From the NCBI GenBank assembly GCA_033060915.1, contig CM065394.1, positions 22,001,001 to 22,065,000 of the forward strand: DNA of 64,000 nucleotides. The letters are read 5' to 3'. The notes beneath the pieces are model-generated. The model was not told the origin of the DNA. It saw nothing but the letters and a program-made list of their open reading frames with translations, and did no database searches. This DNA is from Euryodendron excelsum. Lineage: Eukaryota; Streptophyta; Magnoliopsida; Ericales; Pentaphylacaceae. Below, one piece after another: positions 1 through 10,819 of this stretch; positions within the stretch are counted from its first letter, which is position 1, and the number at the start of each line of letters is the position of its first letter. Position numbers and translations under genes: made by a program.

Positions 1-2
1 AT

Positions 3-509
3 GCTTTACTGGATCTAGGATCTAGTGTGAACCTGTTACCTTATTGTGTTTACCAACAGTTAGGGTTAGGAGAGTTAAAACCTACCAGAACCACCCTACA
101 GTTAGCTGATCGTTCGATTAAGATTCCTAGGGGCATGGTAGAAGATGTGCTTATCCAAGTGGATAAATTCTACTTCCCAGTTAATTTTGTAGTGTTAGAC
201 ACCGTGGGAAGCTCATGTGACCATTCTCCAATCTCTATCATTCTAGGTCGTCCCTTCCTAGCAACATCCAATGCTATTATTTATTATAGAGGCAGGGAGT
301 TGAACTTATCTTGCAGAAACATGACTATAGATATGAACATCTTCCACGTGAGTAAGAAACCGGGAAAGTATGAAGACATCAAGGAGGTTAGCATGACAGA
401 CATTCTAATACAAGAACATTTTAACAGAGAATTCCTAATAGATCCACTTGAGAGAGCCTTAATTCTGAATGAGAAAATAGAGTGTTTAGAAGAAACAGTG
501 ATAAAATGA
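3..509 (+). pseudogene. Aspartic protease region of Athila-like pol (5' end outside the window)
   Basis: The frame is open from base 3, so the fragment extends beyond the window on the left and the ATG at 27 is internal. The active-site segment reads ALLDLGSSVNLLPY; D-L-G in place of D-S/T-G is usual in Athila proteases. A second protease signature, IILGRPFLATSNAII, is at about 237-285. The enzyme would cleave the Gag-Pol polyprotein inside virus-like particles. The frame ends at a TGA at 507-509, after which the linker to RT continues in broken frames, so the polyprotein is interrupted here. Confidence 0.85.
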
Positions 510-619
510 GGAAGCAGTAGAGTGCATCCCTACTATATCTGTGAGTCATTGGACCCAATGTGTTGAGCCATTAGGGCTCAGTGCTTGTAAACCTGAACCA
601 TCAGAAGTGGAAGCTCCTA

Positions 620-2060
620 TTCGGGAGCAAAAGTCATTGCCATCTACTCTTAAATATATATTTTTAGGCGATGGTGAATCTTACCTAGTAGTGATATCCT
701 CTAGCCTGTCCAAAGGCTAAGAGGATTGATTGAAAAAAGTGCTTTTAAAGCACCGCAAAGTCATACGGTGGTCAATTGTTGATTTACATGGCATTAGCCC
801 ATTAATTTGCACACATCGCATATATTTAAAGGAAGAGGCTAAACTGGTTCGCCAAATGCACAAGCGATTGAACCCTAATATGAAAGAAGTAGTTAGAGGA
901 GAAGTGTTGAAACTTCTCAATGCGGGTATTATTTACCCAATAGCAGACTCTAGGTGGGTAAGCCCTACCCACTAGGATCCAGACAGGATGGCGCATGTGC
1001 ATCGATTATAGACGTCTCAATGCCGTCACCAACACAAACCATTTTCCATTACTATTCCTTAATCAAGTCATTTAGAGGGTGTCGAGTAGAGTTTATTATT
1101 GTTTTTTGGATGGGTACTCGGGCTACAATCAAATAGAAATAGCCCCAGAAGATCAAGATAAAACTACCTTTACTTGTCCTTTTGGCACGTATGCTTATAG
1201 AAGAATGTCTTTCGGCCTATGCAATGCACTGGCCTCTTTCCAAAGATGTATGATGAGCTTATTTAGTGACATGGAGAATCTTAGAAGTCTTTATGGATGA
1301 TTTTTCTATCTATGGGGATACCTGCGACCAATGCCTAGAAAATTTGAAAAAAGTTTTGCAAAGATATAAGGAGACTAATTTGGTCCTTAATCGGGAGAAA
1401 GTGTCATTTTATGGTGAAACAAGGGATAGTGTTAGAACACATAATTTCAAATAAGGGGATAGAAGTTGACAAAGCTAAGATTGTCCTTATTCAGAACCTT
1501 TCACCCCCTACCAATGTTAAAGATGTTTGTTCATTTTTAACGCACGCCGGGTTTTATTAAGTGATTCATTCTAGGTTTTAGCACTATTTCTAGTCCTATG
1601 TGCTATTTTTTTTATCCACAGATGTCCCATTTGAATGGACGTCCCCTTGCCAACAAGCTTTTAACAAGCTAGAAGGGTTCTTGACTACTGCACCCATCAT
1701 GCAAGCCCCCGATTGGTCTTTACCTTTCGAACTCATATGTGACACGAGTGACTTCGCTGTAGGGGCAATGCTTGGTCAAAGAAAGGACAAGAAACCATAT
1801 GCCATCTATTATGCTAGCAAAAGTTTAAATGATACCCAAATGAACTACACTACCACCGAGAAGGAGCTTCTTGCGGTGGTCTTTGCCCTTGATAAGTTTA
1901 GATCCTACTTAGCCGGCTCACTTGTCATAGTTTATACTGATCATACCTTACTTAAGTACTTGCTCACCAAGCCAGACACTTAGCCACGACTTATACGTTG
2001 GATTTTACTCCTTCAAGAGTTTCATATAGAAATTTGGGACAAAAAGGGGGTTGAAAACGT
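620..2060 (+). pseudogene. Reverse transcriptase and RNase H of Athila-like pol, broken in several frames
   Basis: The RT fingers are recognisable at 640-975 (DLHGISPL, then the segment ending SRWVSP) and at about 990-1060 in another frame. The palm is at 1079-1300 (DGYSGYNQIEIAPEDQ) and the catalytic box FMDDFSIYG at 1290-1316, again after a frame change. The RNase H domain is at 1600-1980, with acidic residues in ICDTSDF, TTTEKELLAVV and VYTDHTLLKYLL. It would copy the element RNA into DNA and degrade the template. At least three frameshifts and several in-frame stops (for example near 718-732 and at 1981) mean it cannot be made. The conserved motifs are otherwise easy to align, so this is a decayed copy and not a distant relative. 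Confidence 0.9.
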
Positions 2061-2452
2061 TCTATTCTTCCTATATTTTTGTTCATTATAATTGATTTTT
2101 TTCCTCCGTTATATGACCTTTAAATATATAGCTAGTAAAAAAGTTTGGGATCACTTTGGATTGCTAAATTCACTGTTTTGGAATGCTAAAGTACCATGTT
2201 TCGGAACGCCGTTCCACAAACGTAATTCGCTTAGGTAGTAGTAACATAGGTTTAAACTAGTCTCAGGTTACAAGGCTGCATCTCCAGACAACTGGTTTTA
2301 GTCATTTAACCTACTTGTGTTACAAGTCACATGGACCAATTATGTTGCAATACTGTTTTTGGGATGCATAGCTTAATCTTCTTATTACTCTATACATGCA
2401 ACTTTTATGACTGTTTTTTCCATCCAATCTGTTACTCATACTAGTACCCCTC
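2061..2452 (+). other. Non-pol sequence interrupting the RNase H-integrase junction
   Basis: Pol homology stops soon after the RNase H C-terminus (DKKGVENV, about 2038-2061) and resumes at about 2455 (RFADIANYLASGKIP, the usual Athila link to integrase). The roughly 390 bases between carry no recognisable pol sequence and are rich in stops. They include one GC-rich palindrome, GGAACGCCGTTCC, near 2203. I see neither clear terminal inverted repeats nor a target duplication, so this could be a small insertion or a badly decayed linker. Confidence 0.45.
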
Positions 2453-3744
2453 GGTTTGCAGATATAGCTAATTACTTAGCTTCAGGTAAGATTCCATCTT
2501 AATAGTTGTCCAATGATAAAAAAAAATTTTTTCAAAACGTTAGAGTTTTCATGTGAGATGACCTATACCTTTACAAGTATTGCTCGGATTAGGTGATTTG
2601 TCGTTGTGTACCAGACAATGAATTTCAATCCATAATTAGTTTCCGCCACTCATATGCATATGGTGGGCATTTCTTCACTAAGAAAACAATTGCTAAAGTC
2701 CTTCAATGTGGATTTTATTGGTCGACTATATTTAAAGATGTCCATACATTTTGTACTGCTTGTGATAGATGTCAAAGACTAGGTACTCTTACTAGAAGAA
2801 ATATGATATCCTTGAATCCTATAATTGTCATAGAAATATTTGATTGTTGGGGCATCGACTTTATGGGGCCGTTTTCTAGTTCTTTCGGGCATTTATACAT
2901 TTTAGTGGGTATTGATTATACATCTAAGTGGGTAGAGGCAGTAGCATCCCGTACAAATGATCACCCAGTGGTAATTAAATTTCTAAAAGAAAATATCTTT
3001 TCAAGATTTGGGATGCCGTGTGCTATTATAAGTGTTGGTGGCACCCACTTCTATAATAGACCCGTTGGGGTCTTGATGCGTAGATATGGAGTGCTACACA
3101 AAGTCGAAACACCATACCACCCACAAACCAGTGGCCAAGTAGAACTCGCCAATAGGGAAATTAAGCATATCTTAGAAAAAACTGTGAACCCCAACCGCAA
3201 GGATTGGTCTTTAAGGTTGGTGGATGCACTCTGGGCATACCAGACTGTATATAAAACACAGTTAGGCATGTCACCTTATAAGATCATTTATGGCAATGAT
3301 TGTCATTTACTCATTGAGGTTCAACACAAAGCCTACTAGACCATTAGACAAATGAACGAAAACCTTGATGATGCTGGACATCATTGAAAACTTCAACTCT
3401 TGGAGTTGGACGAAATACGTAATGATACGTATGAAAATGCGCGAATTTCTAAAGCGAAGATGAAAGTTCTTCATGATTAACATATTTCTCAAAAATATTT
3501 TGAAGTTGGTCAAAAGGTCCTTCTGTATAACACTCGATTACATTTATTTCCCGAAAAGTTGTATAATAAATTGTCAGGATCTTATATAGTGAAGATAGTC
3601 CATGAGAACGGGGCCATCAAAATTTGAAACCCCACGAATGACAATCAATTCACAATCACTGGTTATCGTCTAAAATATTATGTCAAAAATTTTGTGGCAG
3701 AAATAAAGACATTAAGTCTCGAAGATCCTCCTCCATTAGAGTAA
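2453..3744 (+). pseudogene. Integrase of Athila-like pol, with C-terminal extension
   Basis: A zinc-binding HHCC segment lies at about 2650-2780 (HSYAYGGH then CTACDRC). The catalytic core follows, with the first D in GIDFMGPF and the glutamate in [12 protein letters not shown]. The second catalytic aspartate is lost: the motif usually read as ISDGG is ISVGG here (about 3028-3042). The C-terminal part continues in the same frame to a TAA at 3742-3744 but contains stops at 3337, 3385, 3478 and 3625. Several of these fit CGA to TGA or TGG to TAG transitions. The protein would insert the cDNA into the host genome; this copy is inactive. Confidence 0.9.
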
Positions 3745-3954
3745 TATTCCAATGATAATCGTGTATATTAATGTTGTTGTGTTTTAAGGATCTCTAGTGT
3801 CCAGTGTACCCTTCAACACATAAGTTTGTGTCTTTTATCTTTTCTCTTTCTTCCATTGAGGTCAATGTGCCTACTAAGTTGGGAGGGAAAGATCAAAGAT
3901 GTTGTGATGAATTGCAAACTGCTTTATAGAAAGAAAAAAAAATCAAAGAAAAGG
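3745..3954 (+). other. Spacer after integrase
   Basis: No reading frame is supported here. A purine-rich stretch (GTTGGGAGGGAAAG, about 3877-3890) resembles the internal polypurine runs seen in Athila-type elements between pol and downstream ORFs, but no function can be shown. Confidence 0.4.
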
Positions 3955-4310
3955 CCGTCCGTATGCCCCTCAGGGCCCATCCGAACGGCATTCCACACTT
4001 AGAAAAATTTTTGTGCCAGTTTGTGCAAGGCTATTGGCCGTCCGGACGAGCCATCTGGATGTCTCCCAAGACTTTAAAAAAATTTGAGTTCAATTGCAAG
4101 GCTACTGGCCGTCTGGAAGCCCCGTCCAGATGCCTTCGTGCCTTAGAAAAAAATTTTAAGTCGGTTTGGACGAGCTCACTGGCCATTCGGATGCCCTCAG
4201 GGGGCCGTCCAGATGCCCCTCCACTTTTATAAAAGGGCCGAGTTTCTCCATTTTGTCTCAGTCGCACACCCAAAAAAATTTTGTTTTAGAGGGAGAGGGA
4301 GCGTCCGGAC
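3955..4310 (+). promoter_or_regulatory. Candidate internal promoter: GTCCGGAC-type palindrome cluster with a TATA box
   Basis: A GC-rich block repeats words of the form GGCCGTCC...CCATCCGG. One perfect GTCCGGAC palindrome lies at 4040-4047, degenerate copies lie near 3957, 3980, 4060, 4108, 4125, 4166, 4188 and 4207, and another perfect copy lies at 4303-4310. A canonical TATAAAAGG is at 4228-4236, followed 277 bases later by the ATG of the next ORF (4513). The leader between contains an AAG|GTAAC-like donor near 4379 and a TTTTCTAG|G-like acceptor near 4441, so it may be spliced. The same palindrome words occur in the LTR of this family at 44690-44785, so this module may be a copy of the LTR promoter. 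The promoter role is inferred. Confidence 0.5.
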
Positions 4311-4512
4311 AAGGCAACAAAGTCCTGCCAGTTTGAAGAGTTGTGACCCTTCAACTTCCTACCTTTCCATCATCCAAGGTAACAAACATAACCTGTCGCT
4401 TCCCTTTTTGAATCGTTTCGCTCCTATTTATGCTTTTCTAGGATTGAGATTTATGCTATAATTATGATTGTGTGGTGGTGTTTGTTGTGATTCGTTTTGT
4501 GAAGTTGTATTG

Positions 4513-5687
4513 ATGGCACTAATAGGGAGTAAGAAATCTTCTAAAAAGTGTTTAGCCATAGAACCCTTTGAACCCGACTACTCTTCGGACTATGACTCTG
4601 AAATTTATGAGTCACCAAGCCTATTTGGACTTTAGGAAAACTTGGGCTAGCAAAGCCGCAGCCGTTGAGCGAAACATAGAATTATGGAATTTTGGGGGTG
4701 GTTTTGCCTTGGAATCCGAGTTGGAAAGGCGGGGATGGAATGACCTAGCCGCCTATAGGGGGGTATATCTTAACCCTTTGCACTGAACTTATGACCAATT
4801 TCTTAGTGGCCGACAAAACTGAGGGTTAAGAGAGGTTGGTTACTTGGGTAATAGGGAGAGATATAGTGATTACCTCGGCAACTTTTTGCCGCCATTATGG
4901 GCTTAGGTGTGAGCCTAATGCCGAGTTTTGCCATGGGATTAGGACTCCAAGCCTCACTGAGATGGCACAGGAGATTTTAGCAAATCATTAGCCCTGGGTT
5001 GAAGGGAAGACCAAGTGTGAGAAAACATTTTTGAAAATGAGGTACCTTCCATTGTTCATTTTCTCATGCCATAGTCTATTACCCCAAGCCTGTTATACCC
5101 AAGTCAGCTTACCCCGGGCCTAGTTAATGTAGGCTATTGGAACCCAAAAGATCATTGACTTACCTAGGTATATGTTCCTCCAGCTATATCATGATGCCAC
5201 CAACATACCCCGATGGGATAGCATTCCATTTGTGTGTATGCTTACTTCCCTAATCCTTGAGTCTGGAGTCAACCCACCTTCATTCTTTTCAAGAAAGTCT
5301 TCCATGGGTGCCATCAATATGACTTCTATTCACAAGTCAGAAGCATAGTATAAGAGCCATAAGAAGAAAAGGGTTGAGGAAGACGAAGAAGAGGGGGAGG
5401 GAGGAACATCGGCTGAGGGAAATGGCTGTGCTAGGCAACCTTTGTTGGACAAGGTGATAGAGATGTTAGAGTTGTAGGCATTGAAACAGCAACACCACAC
5501 TCAGCTTTTGGAGGCCCATATCAACGCTTTTGGGACTTTTCAAATAGAAGTCTATGGCAGGTTTGATAAGATTGACAAGGAGCAGAAGTGGTATGGCCAG
5601 GCGATTGACGAGTTGTAGAGAGAGATATCTCGTTCAGTTTGGGATCCATCCACTGATATGTAGCGGATAGTAGTTGTTAGATTTTAG
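4513..5687 (+). pseudogene. Extra ORF A: 'putative plant transposon protein' type, decayed
   Basis: It starts ATG at 4513 (MALIGSKKSSKK), shifts frame near 4600 (FMSHQAYLDFRKTW...) and again near 4785. It then reads in one frame from about 4788 to the TAG at 5685. Recognisable segments are ATFCRHYGL, RYMFLQLYHDA, a lysine/glutamate-rich stretch (KKKRVEEDEEEGEGG) and a C-terminal helical region (DKIDKEQKWYGQAIDEL). The overall pattern resembles the 'putative plant transposon protein' family found in many plant gypsy elements; molecular function is unknown. The last 900 bases contain eight in-frame stops (TAA 4827; TAG 4989, 5121, 5130, 5346, 5475, 5616, 5661), yet no frameshift. Confidence 0.65.
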
Positions 5688-5754
5688 ATCACTCGCATTC
5701 ATGATTATTGTATAATTGATCTAAAACTCTTGGTTTTTATATTTTCTTTATGCT

Positions 5755-6744
5755 ATGTTTGTGTCACTCAAAGGGAGTAAGAACATATCACAATAAGGAA
5801 TCAAACGGTTTGCTAACTCTCGGGAGAGGGATATGTACATGAATTCATTTCAGAGCCGACAAGTGCTAATTGAACGCCAAGTGAAACTCTCAGATTTTTT
5901 TGATAGATTTTTAAAATCTATATTCATACAGTAGGGTTGGCTTCGAAAGTTAAAGAGAGAAGGTTCAGTGAATGTTGACATGGTGCGAGAATTTTATGCT
6001 TATTCGAGCGTGTCTGAGACACCTGAGCTCTCCATTCAATCCAAAGTGAGGGGACACATGATCACTATTGCGGCGGATGATGTTTCTAAACTTCTGACTT
6101 TGCCATGGGTTCGAAGGCCAGACTTTGAGTTATTTGAAGGAAATTCACCCCCTATTGATGTGATGTGTGCTAAATTACAGAAAATACCAACAGTGGATCA
6201 TCATTGCATCATACCCATTTCATCTTTAAAAAGGGAGTACAAGCTGTTAAATTTGATCTTTTTCTTAAATATTCTCCCTAAAGTGGATTCAGGTGTTTTA
6301 ATAGATCACAATAGGTGTTTTTGGCTTTATATTATTGGTAAGGGGTATACTATTGATCTACCTACTCTGATGCTAACTGTTATGGGGGAAGCACGTTATT
6401 CATCTGGTGGGTTACCCTATGGTTTGTTTATTACTCAACTTTTAAAGCAGGTTGGAGTGCCCATATTGCTTTCGGACACCATTGAGCATTTAGCTCATCC
6501 TTTATCTGGTTTGGATGCCTTGAGTACCCGAGCACCTTAGCAGAGTGACCTACCCACCTTAGTTCCACGACAGCCACCGTTTGCCCTGGACAATCCAATT
6601 GTAACTGTTGATTTCTTGCAAAGGCAAATCTCCGAATTGAAGGCGAAGGTGGACTTGCTGAAGAGTCATACTCCAATGGCCTCGACCTCAGTGGCACCAG
6701 AGCATCATCCTACCCATTTGTCCCAGAGTCTTGAGAAAACTTAA
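5755..6744 (+). pseudogene. Extra ORF B: second 'putative plant transposon protein' type ORF
   Basis: It starts at ATG 5755 (MFVSLKGSKNIS), which resembles the start of ORF A (MALIGSKKSS). The frame runs to TAA 6742-6744 with stops at 5797, 5932 and 6538. The core reads VNVDMVREFYAYSSV, VRGHMITIAADDVSKLL and HNRCFWLYIIGKGYTI, a pattern typical of the plant transposon protein family. A helical tail follows (FLQRQISELKAKVDLLKSH). The longest unbroken part is 5968-6540 (190 codons). It lies directly behind ORF A in the same orientation and ahead of the 3' LTR, where Athila elements carry their extra ORF. Function is unknown. The stop after GLDALSTRAP could be a former CAG. Confidence 0.7.
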
Positions 6745-8440
6745 TTTAGTAGTTGTACAGTTAGTAGTTTTTTTAGAAGGATATTTTGTTTTCTTTTTCA
6801 TCTTTTGCTTTATTTCTGTTTTCTTTGATTATTAAAAAAGAAAAAAAGAAGAGAAAAAAAAAGAAAAAGAAAAAAAAGAAACTTTGTTATACCTTACTAA
6901 CTAGTTACAGGTGTTGCCCATATCGATTCACATTTGGACATTGGAACTGAGTTGGTAAGAGTTGAGTAGCATATGGTTCATCGGTCATGGTCGGTATTTT
7001 CAACACCTTTATTTATGCTTTTATCGCTTAGTATTATTAATGTTAGGTGTGTTGAAAATATTTTTATTAGAACTATATTTATGTTCATGTCAATTCCATC
7101 TTTGAGTTGAGAATGATTGGAGTCATCCACTGGACTAAACTTGAACTTAATTGTCGAGTTAACTTCTTATGATGGTGCATTACAAATTTTCACCATAACA
7201 GCATTACAAGAGAGAGATTATATCATTATGCACTGTCTTGTTATATGACATCTTGTGTTGATAATTTTGTACATTTTTATATCCTACATGAGTAGAGATT
7301 ATGCCTTGTGAGTTTTAGAGCCAATTTATCTTCTTTTCGGAATGGATTTATATTTACTCAAGGATATTTTTTTCATTTATTGTTCTTTCAATAACTTCAT
7401 TATACTTGATTTTGATTCATAAGTTAGGTAATGATTAAAGTTATTGACACTTATACTCTCTTGAATTTTAAATTTAATATACTTCGGATATGTTTTTAGG
7501 TCATTCTATTCTTCTTGGATCCACAATTTCTAGATTATTTCTCTTAAACCTTTTATATATCATCATTGATAGAGCCAAATCATTGTTGAAATACTTCTTA
7601 TAAAAAAAAGATGTGATCTTTGTATTAGTAAAGAGCTTGAAAAGAAGGAGATGATGTATTTGGGATGTGATAAAAACAAAAAACAAAGAAAAAAAATAAA
7701 AGAAAAAAAGAAATACGAAAAAAAAATCAAAAAAATGAGAAGCATTATCATATGAATTGGGAGGTGAAAGCATAGCTTTGGTGATCATTTTTCTTCTTTA
7801 TATAAAAGGTCGTAGTTGATCTGAAGTATACATGAGTTGAAAATTTTTTTGAGTATAAGTTATCCTTGTCAATTTCTTGATTGTCACTTTGACTGTGAAT
7901 ATTCTTTCATAAAGCTATGTCAAGTCCTATACACTTACGTTTTTGCAGTTTTTGTTATGGGATTGCTCTTATTGCCTGACTTATACAATTATTCTTATGA
8001 TGAGCTTTTCATTGAGAGACCCATGTGTTCATATTTTTGTGAATGTATACCTTGTGAGAGTTTGAATCAAAGCATGAAGGATGTTTGTGCATGATATTGA
8101 TACACTTGAGTTATATTGCACTATTAGTGCATTATAATGTGCATCTTTCTTGTAACTTTCATGTCTTAACCTTGCATGACTCATAATGGAGGTTAAGTTG
8201 AGAATTACCTTGAGTCAGTTATCATATACCTTAATTGTTCTCTCTATCATTGATTGTTTGAAATAAATAGATATTTGTGAGAATCATTATTACAAGCCCT
8301 TACGAGACATCACTCGTCTACTAGAGGTAACCTAAGGGTTTAAAGGCTTGATGCATAAGCTAAATGCATTCGTGACTTCTATGAAAGTGAAGATTATGTT
8401 TTTGATTTTTAGTATTTTGCTAGAGACTAGCAAAAATCTA
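6745..8440 (+). other. 3' untranslated region of the Athila-like element
   Basis: AT-rich DNA with two long purine runs (6833-6883 and 7673-7742). The purine runs produce frames on the other strand (7501-7788) that are low-complexity phenylalanine-rich artefacts. I see no supported gene. It fits the long non-coding stretch before the 3' LTR of Athila elements. Confidence 0.55.
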
Positions 8441-8452
8441 GTTGGAGGGGTG
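8441..8452 (+). other. Polypurine tract (plus-strand primer site)
   Basis: GTTGGAGGGGTG abuts the LTR start TGATTGTGC at 8453. A purine-rich tract directly 5' of the 3' LTR is where RNase H leaves the primer for plus-strand synthesis. Its position confirms that the following LTR is the 3' one. Confidence 0.75.
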
Positions 8453-9813
8453 TGATTGTGCTTCAAAAGTGCAATTATAAGTCCTTAATTAGTACTTTGT
8501 TAGCATTAGTTTATGATTATATATGTCTTTTTAGTTATGTTTTGATATTAATTAATTTTATAATGCTTTATGTAGTTTTTGAGCTTGAATGGAATGATTT
8601 TGAATGCAATTTAATCATAGGTTTCAATAGGTTGCTGTCAAGGTACAAGCTGCTGAAGCACACATAGCTGAAACTTTGGAAACTCATATCTCTCGAACTA
8701 GAAAGGCTATTAAAGCCCATAATATGTTAATTTTATATAACTTTTTGAGATCTACAACTTTCGTGAAGTAACCCAACCCGTCTAAGCACTTAGTGGGATC
8801 CTTTCGTATGCCTGACAACGGAATTTGTAGAGTAACTCACTTTTTAGTTGTAGCTAAATTAGGAAGTAGTAGAATAGACTTAAGAGTTTTATGTTTTGAA
8901 GGAGGAGAATAATTCTAGGGTTTTGAAAGGAAGAATCATCCATCTTTTGGAGGCTATGAATCTTTTCATCTTTCAAGGGAGAATCTTTTCATCTTTAGTT
9001 TTCCTTCTTGTTCTTATTCTGAATTCAAGATTATATTTCTTTAATGCATTTTTTTTCCTTTGATTATTATTTCCAATCTTGCAATTTTTATAATTTTTTT
9101 TAGTAGCTAAATCCATTCTTGGTATGGGTTGAGAAGGTAACCAGGTTACGGATAGAGATTCAAGATAGTTATTTATTTTCTAAGATTTCAAGATCTTGGA
9201 TCAAGATTCATTTTCTTGCCCATGAATATTTTCGAAAATAATATTCTCGATCATATCTAGCATGTATGCATAAACTGATTTTTAAGCAGGGATACGTATA
9301 CCTAGAATTTCTGATAAGGGTATTGATTATAATTGTTTACATATTCCTATTAGTACTTTAGAAATCTATTTTTTTTTATTAAACTTCAAACATACTTTGT
9401 AGACAGGTTTATAAACTAGACGTGTATGAATGGGATTCTGGTATGAACACTAGTAAATAATTGAATATCAACTCCAAAACTATCTTGGGAACCTACCTGT
9501 AGACCTATTACTGGATCAAACCTTGCCAAGATCTTTTTATATTATTTGAACATATCCCTAAAATTAGTTTAATTTTATTGTCTGATAATTTAGATCAACC
9601 ATATCCAACAATTGATTTTTATTTTCTTTTTGGAAGCTTTCTTACAATTTTAATTGATTCTGAGCTCATTATCCTTTTGTTTTGATTGTAGACCTTGCCA
9701 GATTAAGTTTATTTTTGTGTTCCCTGTGGATCGATCTCAGACTTACTGAAATATTATTACTGCATCGCAACTATATACTAGAGGATATAAATTATACTAT
9801 TTAGGAGTGATCA
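8453..9813 (+). mobile_element. 3' LTR of the Athila-like element (1361 bp, TG...CA)
   Basis: The edges were set by comparison with the inverted solo LTR at 43679-45125. Both start TGATTGTGCTTCAAAA and both end in a segment with CCCTGTGG and TTACTGCATCGCAAC followed by ...ATCA. The start abuts the polypurine tract. The middle of this copy (from about 8770) lacks the GTCCGGAC-type block present in the solo LTR. The frame at 8452-8667 is LTR sequence, not a gene. No target duplication can be tested because the 5' LTR is outside the window. Confidence 0.88.
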
Positions 9814-9959
9814 GTATAAATGAATGAGAATTAACTACACTAATGCATATGAATAAAAAAAAAAAGGTGATATGAATAAATGCTAACAACCAACAAATAA
9901 ATGCTAATAAAAAAAATTACAAATGTCATGACCTGTCATGCCACTATCATTGCACCTCC

Positions 9960-10062
9960 AAGCTATCATTGGACAGTGTTGATAACCATAAAGTAAAAGC
10001 CAATGGATAATGTTTATTACAATAATGTATAATTCATTGGATATTATGATTTCTTATAAATA
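9960..10062 (+). promoter_or_regulatory. Candidate promoter: three CCAAT boxes and a TATA box
   Basis: CCAAT words, two of them inverted, are at about 9968-9972, 10000-10004 and 10036-10040. TATAAATA is at 10055-10062, 74 bases upstream of the ATG at 10136. The arrangement is that of an ordinary plant polymerase II promoter. That it drives ORF X is inferred from position. Confidence 0.4.
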
Positions 10063-10135
10063 ATGTCTGCAACATCTAGGAACAACGCATCACCATCTCT
10101 CATACCCTCATTTACTCACTCTGATTTGTAAATCA

Positions 10136-10574
10136 ATGGCCACCGGAGGTCCAGGTAGTTCTAGTAGGCGCCAACATGCTTGAGTATAGATCCTACCTCC
10201 ATTTCACGATGAGTATTGGTGAAAAAACATACTCTAACCCAAATGAGTGTTATGTTGGCTTACGACAGGAGTGGCCATTCAAGGTGAAAGAGTAGGAAGG
10301 ATTGGTAAGAGTTCTAGAAAATCTCGGGGTTCGGATACCTCATTGACGCTCTCAGGAGATGCCAAGGAGGAACAAGGCAAATTACAAAGAAGCGGTAGCA
10401 AGAATAAGGAGAGAGAATAACAGAATGTTGATGCGACGATGTTGTTACTTCATGCTCCAAATGGCCACCGAAATGGCCAAGGCTAGCAGAAGAGAACTGA
10501 TGCCGAGGGAACGAAATAATGTATTAAGTAACGACCAATATCTGTCAGACTATTATATGTCTAATGAGGAGTGA
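10136..10574 (+). pseudogene. ORF X: unrecognised small protein, paralogous to the inverted ORF at 10820-11260
   Basis: ATG 10136 opens MATGGPGSSSRR but that frame stops at once. From about 10170 another frame can be followed (GANMLEYRSYLHF...) with stops near 10294 and 10341. It then runs clean from 10359 to the TGA at 10572-10574, ending YLSDYYMSNEE. The end and middle match the inverted ORF X' (NPNECY vs DPNKCY; VRIPH vs FRIPH; RENNRMLMRR vs REEN.MQMRL; SDYYMSNEE vs SDIDMSNEDE). The C-terminal half is basic and helical in look (MLQMATEMAKASRRELMPRERN). I do not recognise the family; by position it may be cargo of the neighbouring Mutator-like element. Confidence 0.45.
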
Positions 10575-10819
10575 CTTAAGCACTTATGTCGTTTTGAAGG
10601 AGTGTTTATGTTTATGTTCATTGGTTTGCAACTAGTATTAGTAGACCTTAATTCCTATGTTTATATTTCGTGAAGGTGTATTGTCATGTACTACGTTTGT
10701 ATTTTGAAATTAATACATAAGATTATCTACATGAAGATTTAAAAAAGAGCTTTTATTATAAAGTTTATAAAGTTGCTGAACGTACTAAAGAAACATACAT
10801 GAACATAACACAATAAACC

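Larger units (their letters stand above)
1..9813 (+). mobile_element. Athila-like Ty3/gypsy LTR retrotransposon, 3' part (5' LTR and gag lie left of the window)
   Basis: The order protease, reverse transcriptase, RNase H, integrase, extra ORFs, polypurine tract, LTR runs left to right on +. Several motifs are Athila-like by established family knowledge: a D-L-G protease active site, an FMDD-type RT box, and an integrase core reading GIDFMGPF. Long LTRs and extra reading frames between pol and the 3' LTR are also usual in that lineage. All reading frames are broken by stops and frameshifts, so the copy is dead. A solo LTR of the same family lies at 43679-45125 on the opposite strand. Lineage assignment rests on motif recognition, not on a tree. 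Confidence 0.88.

Noticed and set aside
4827..5687. TAG as a reassigned (Gln) codon
   Set aside because: Other stops and frameshifts are common in the same element and MPB2C uses a normal code; decay of CAG explains the pattern better.
7501..7788. Open frame on - rich in phenylalanine
   Set aside because: It is the complement of purine runs in the retroelement 3' region; composition explains it.
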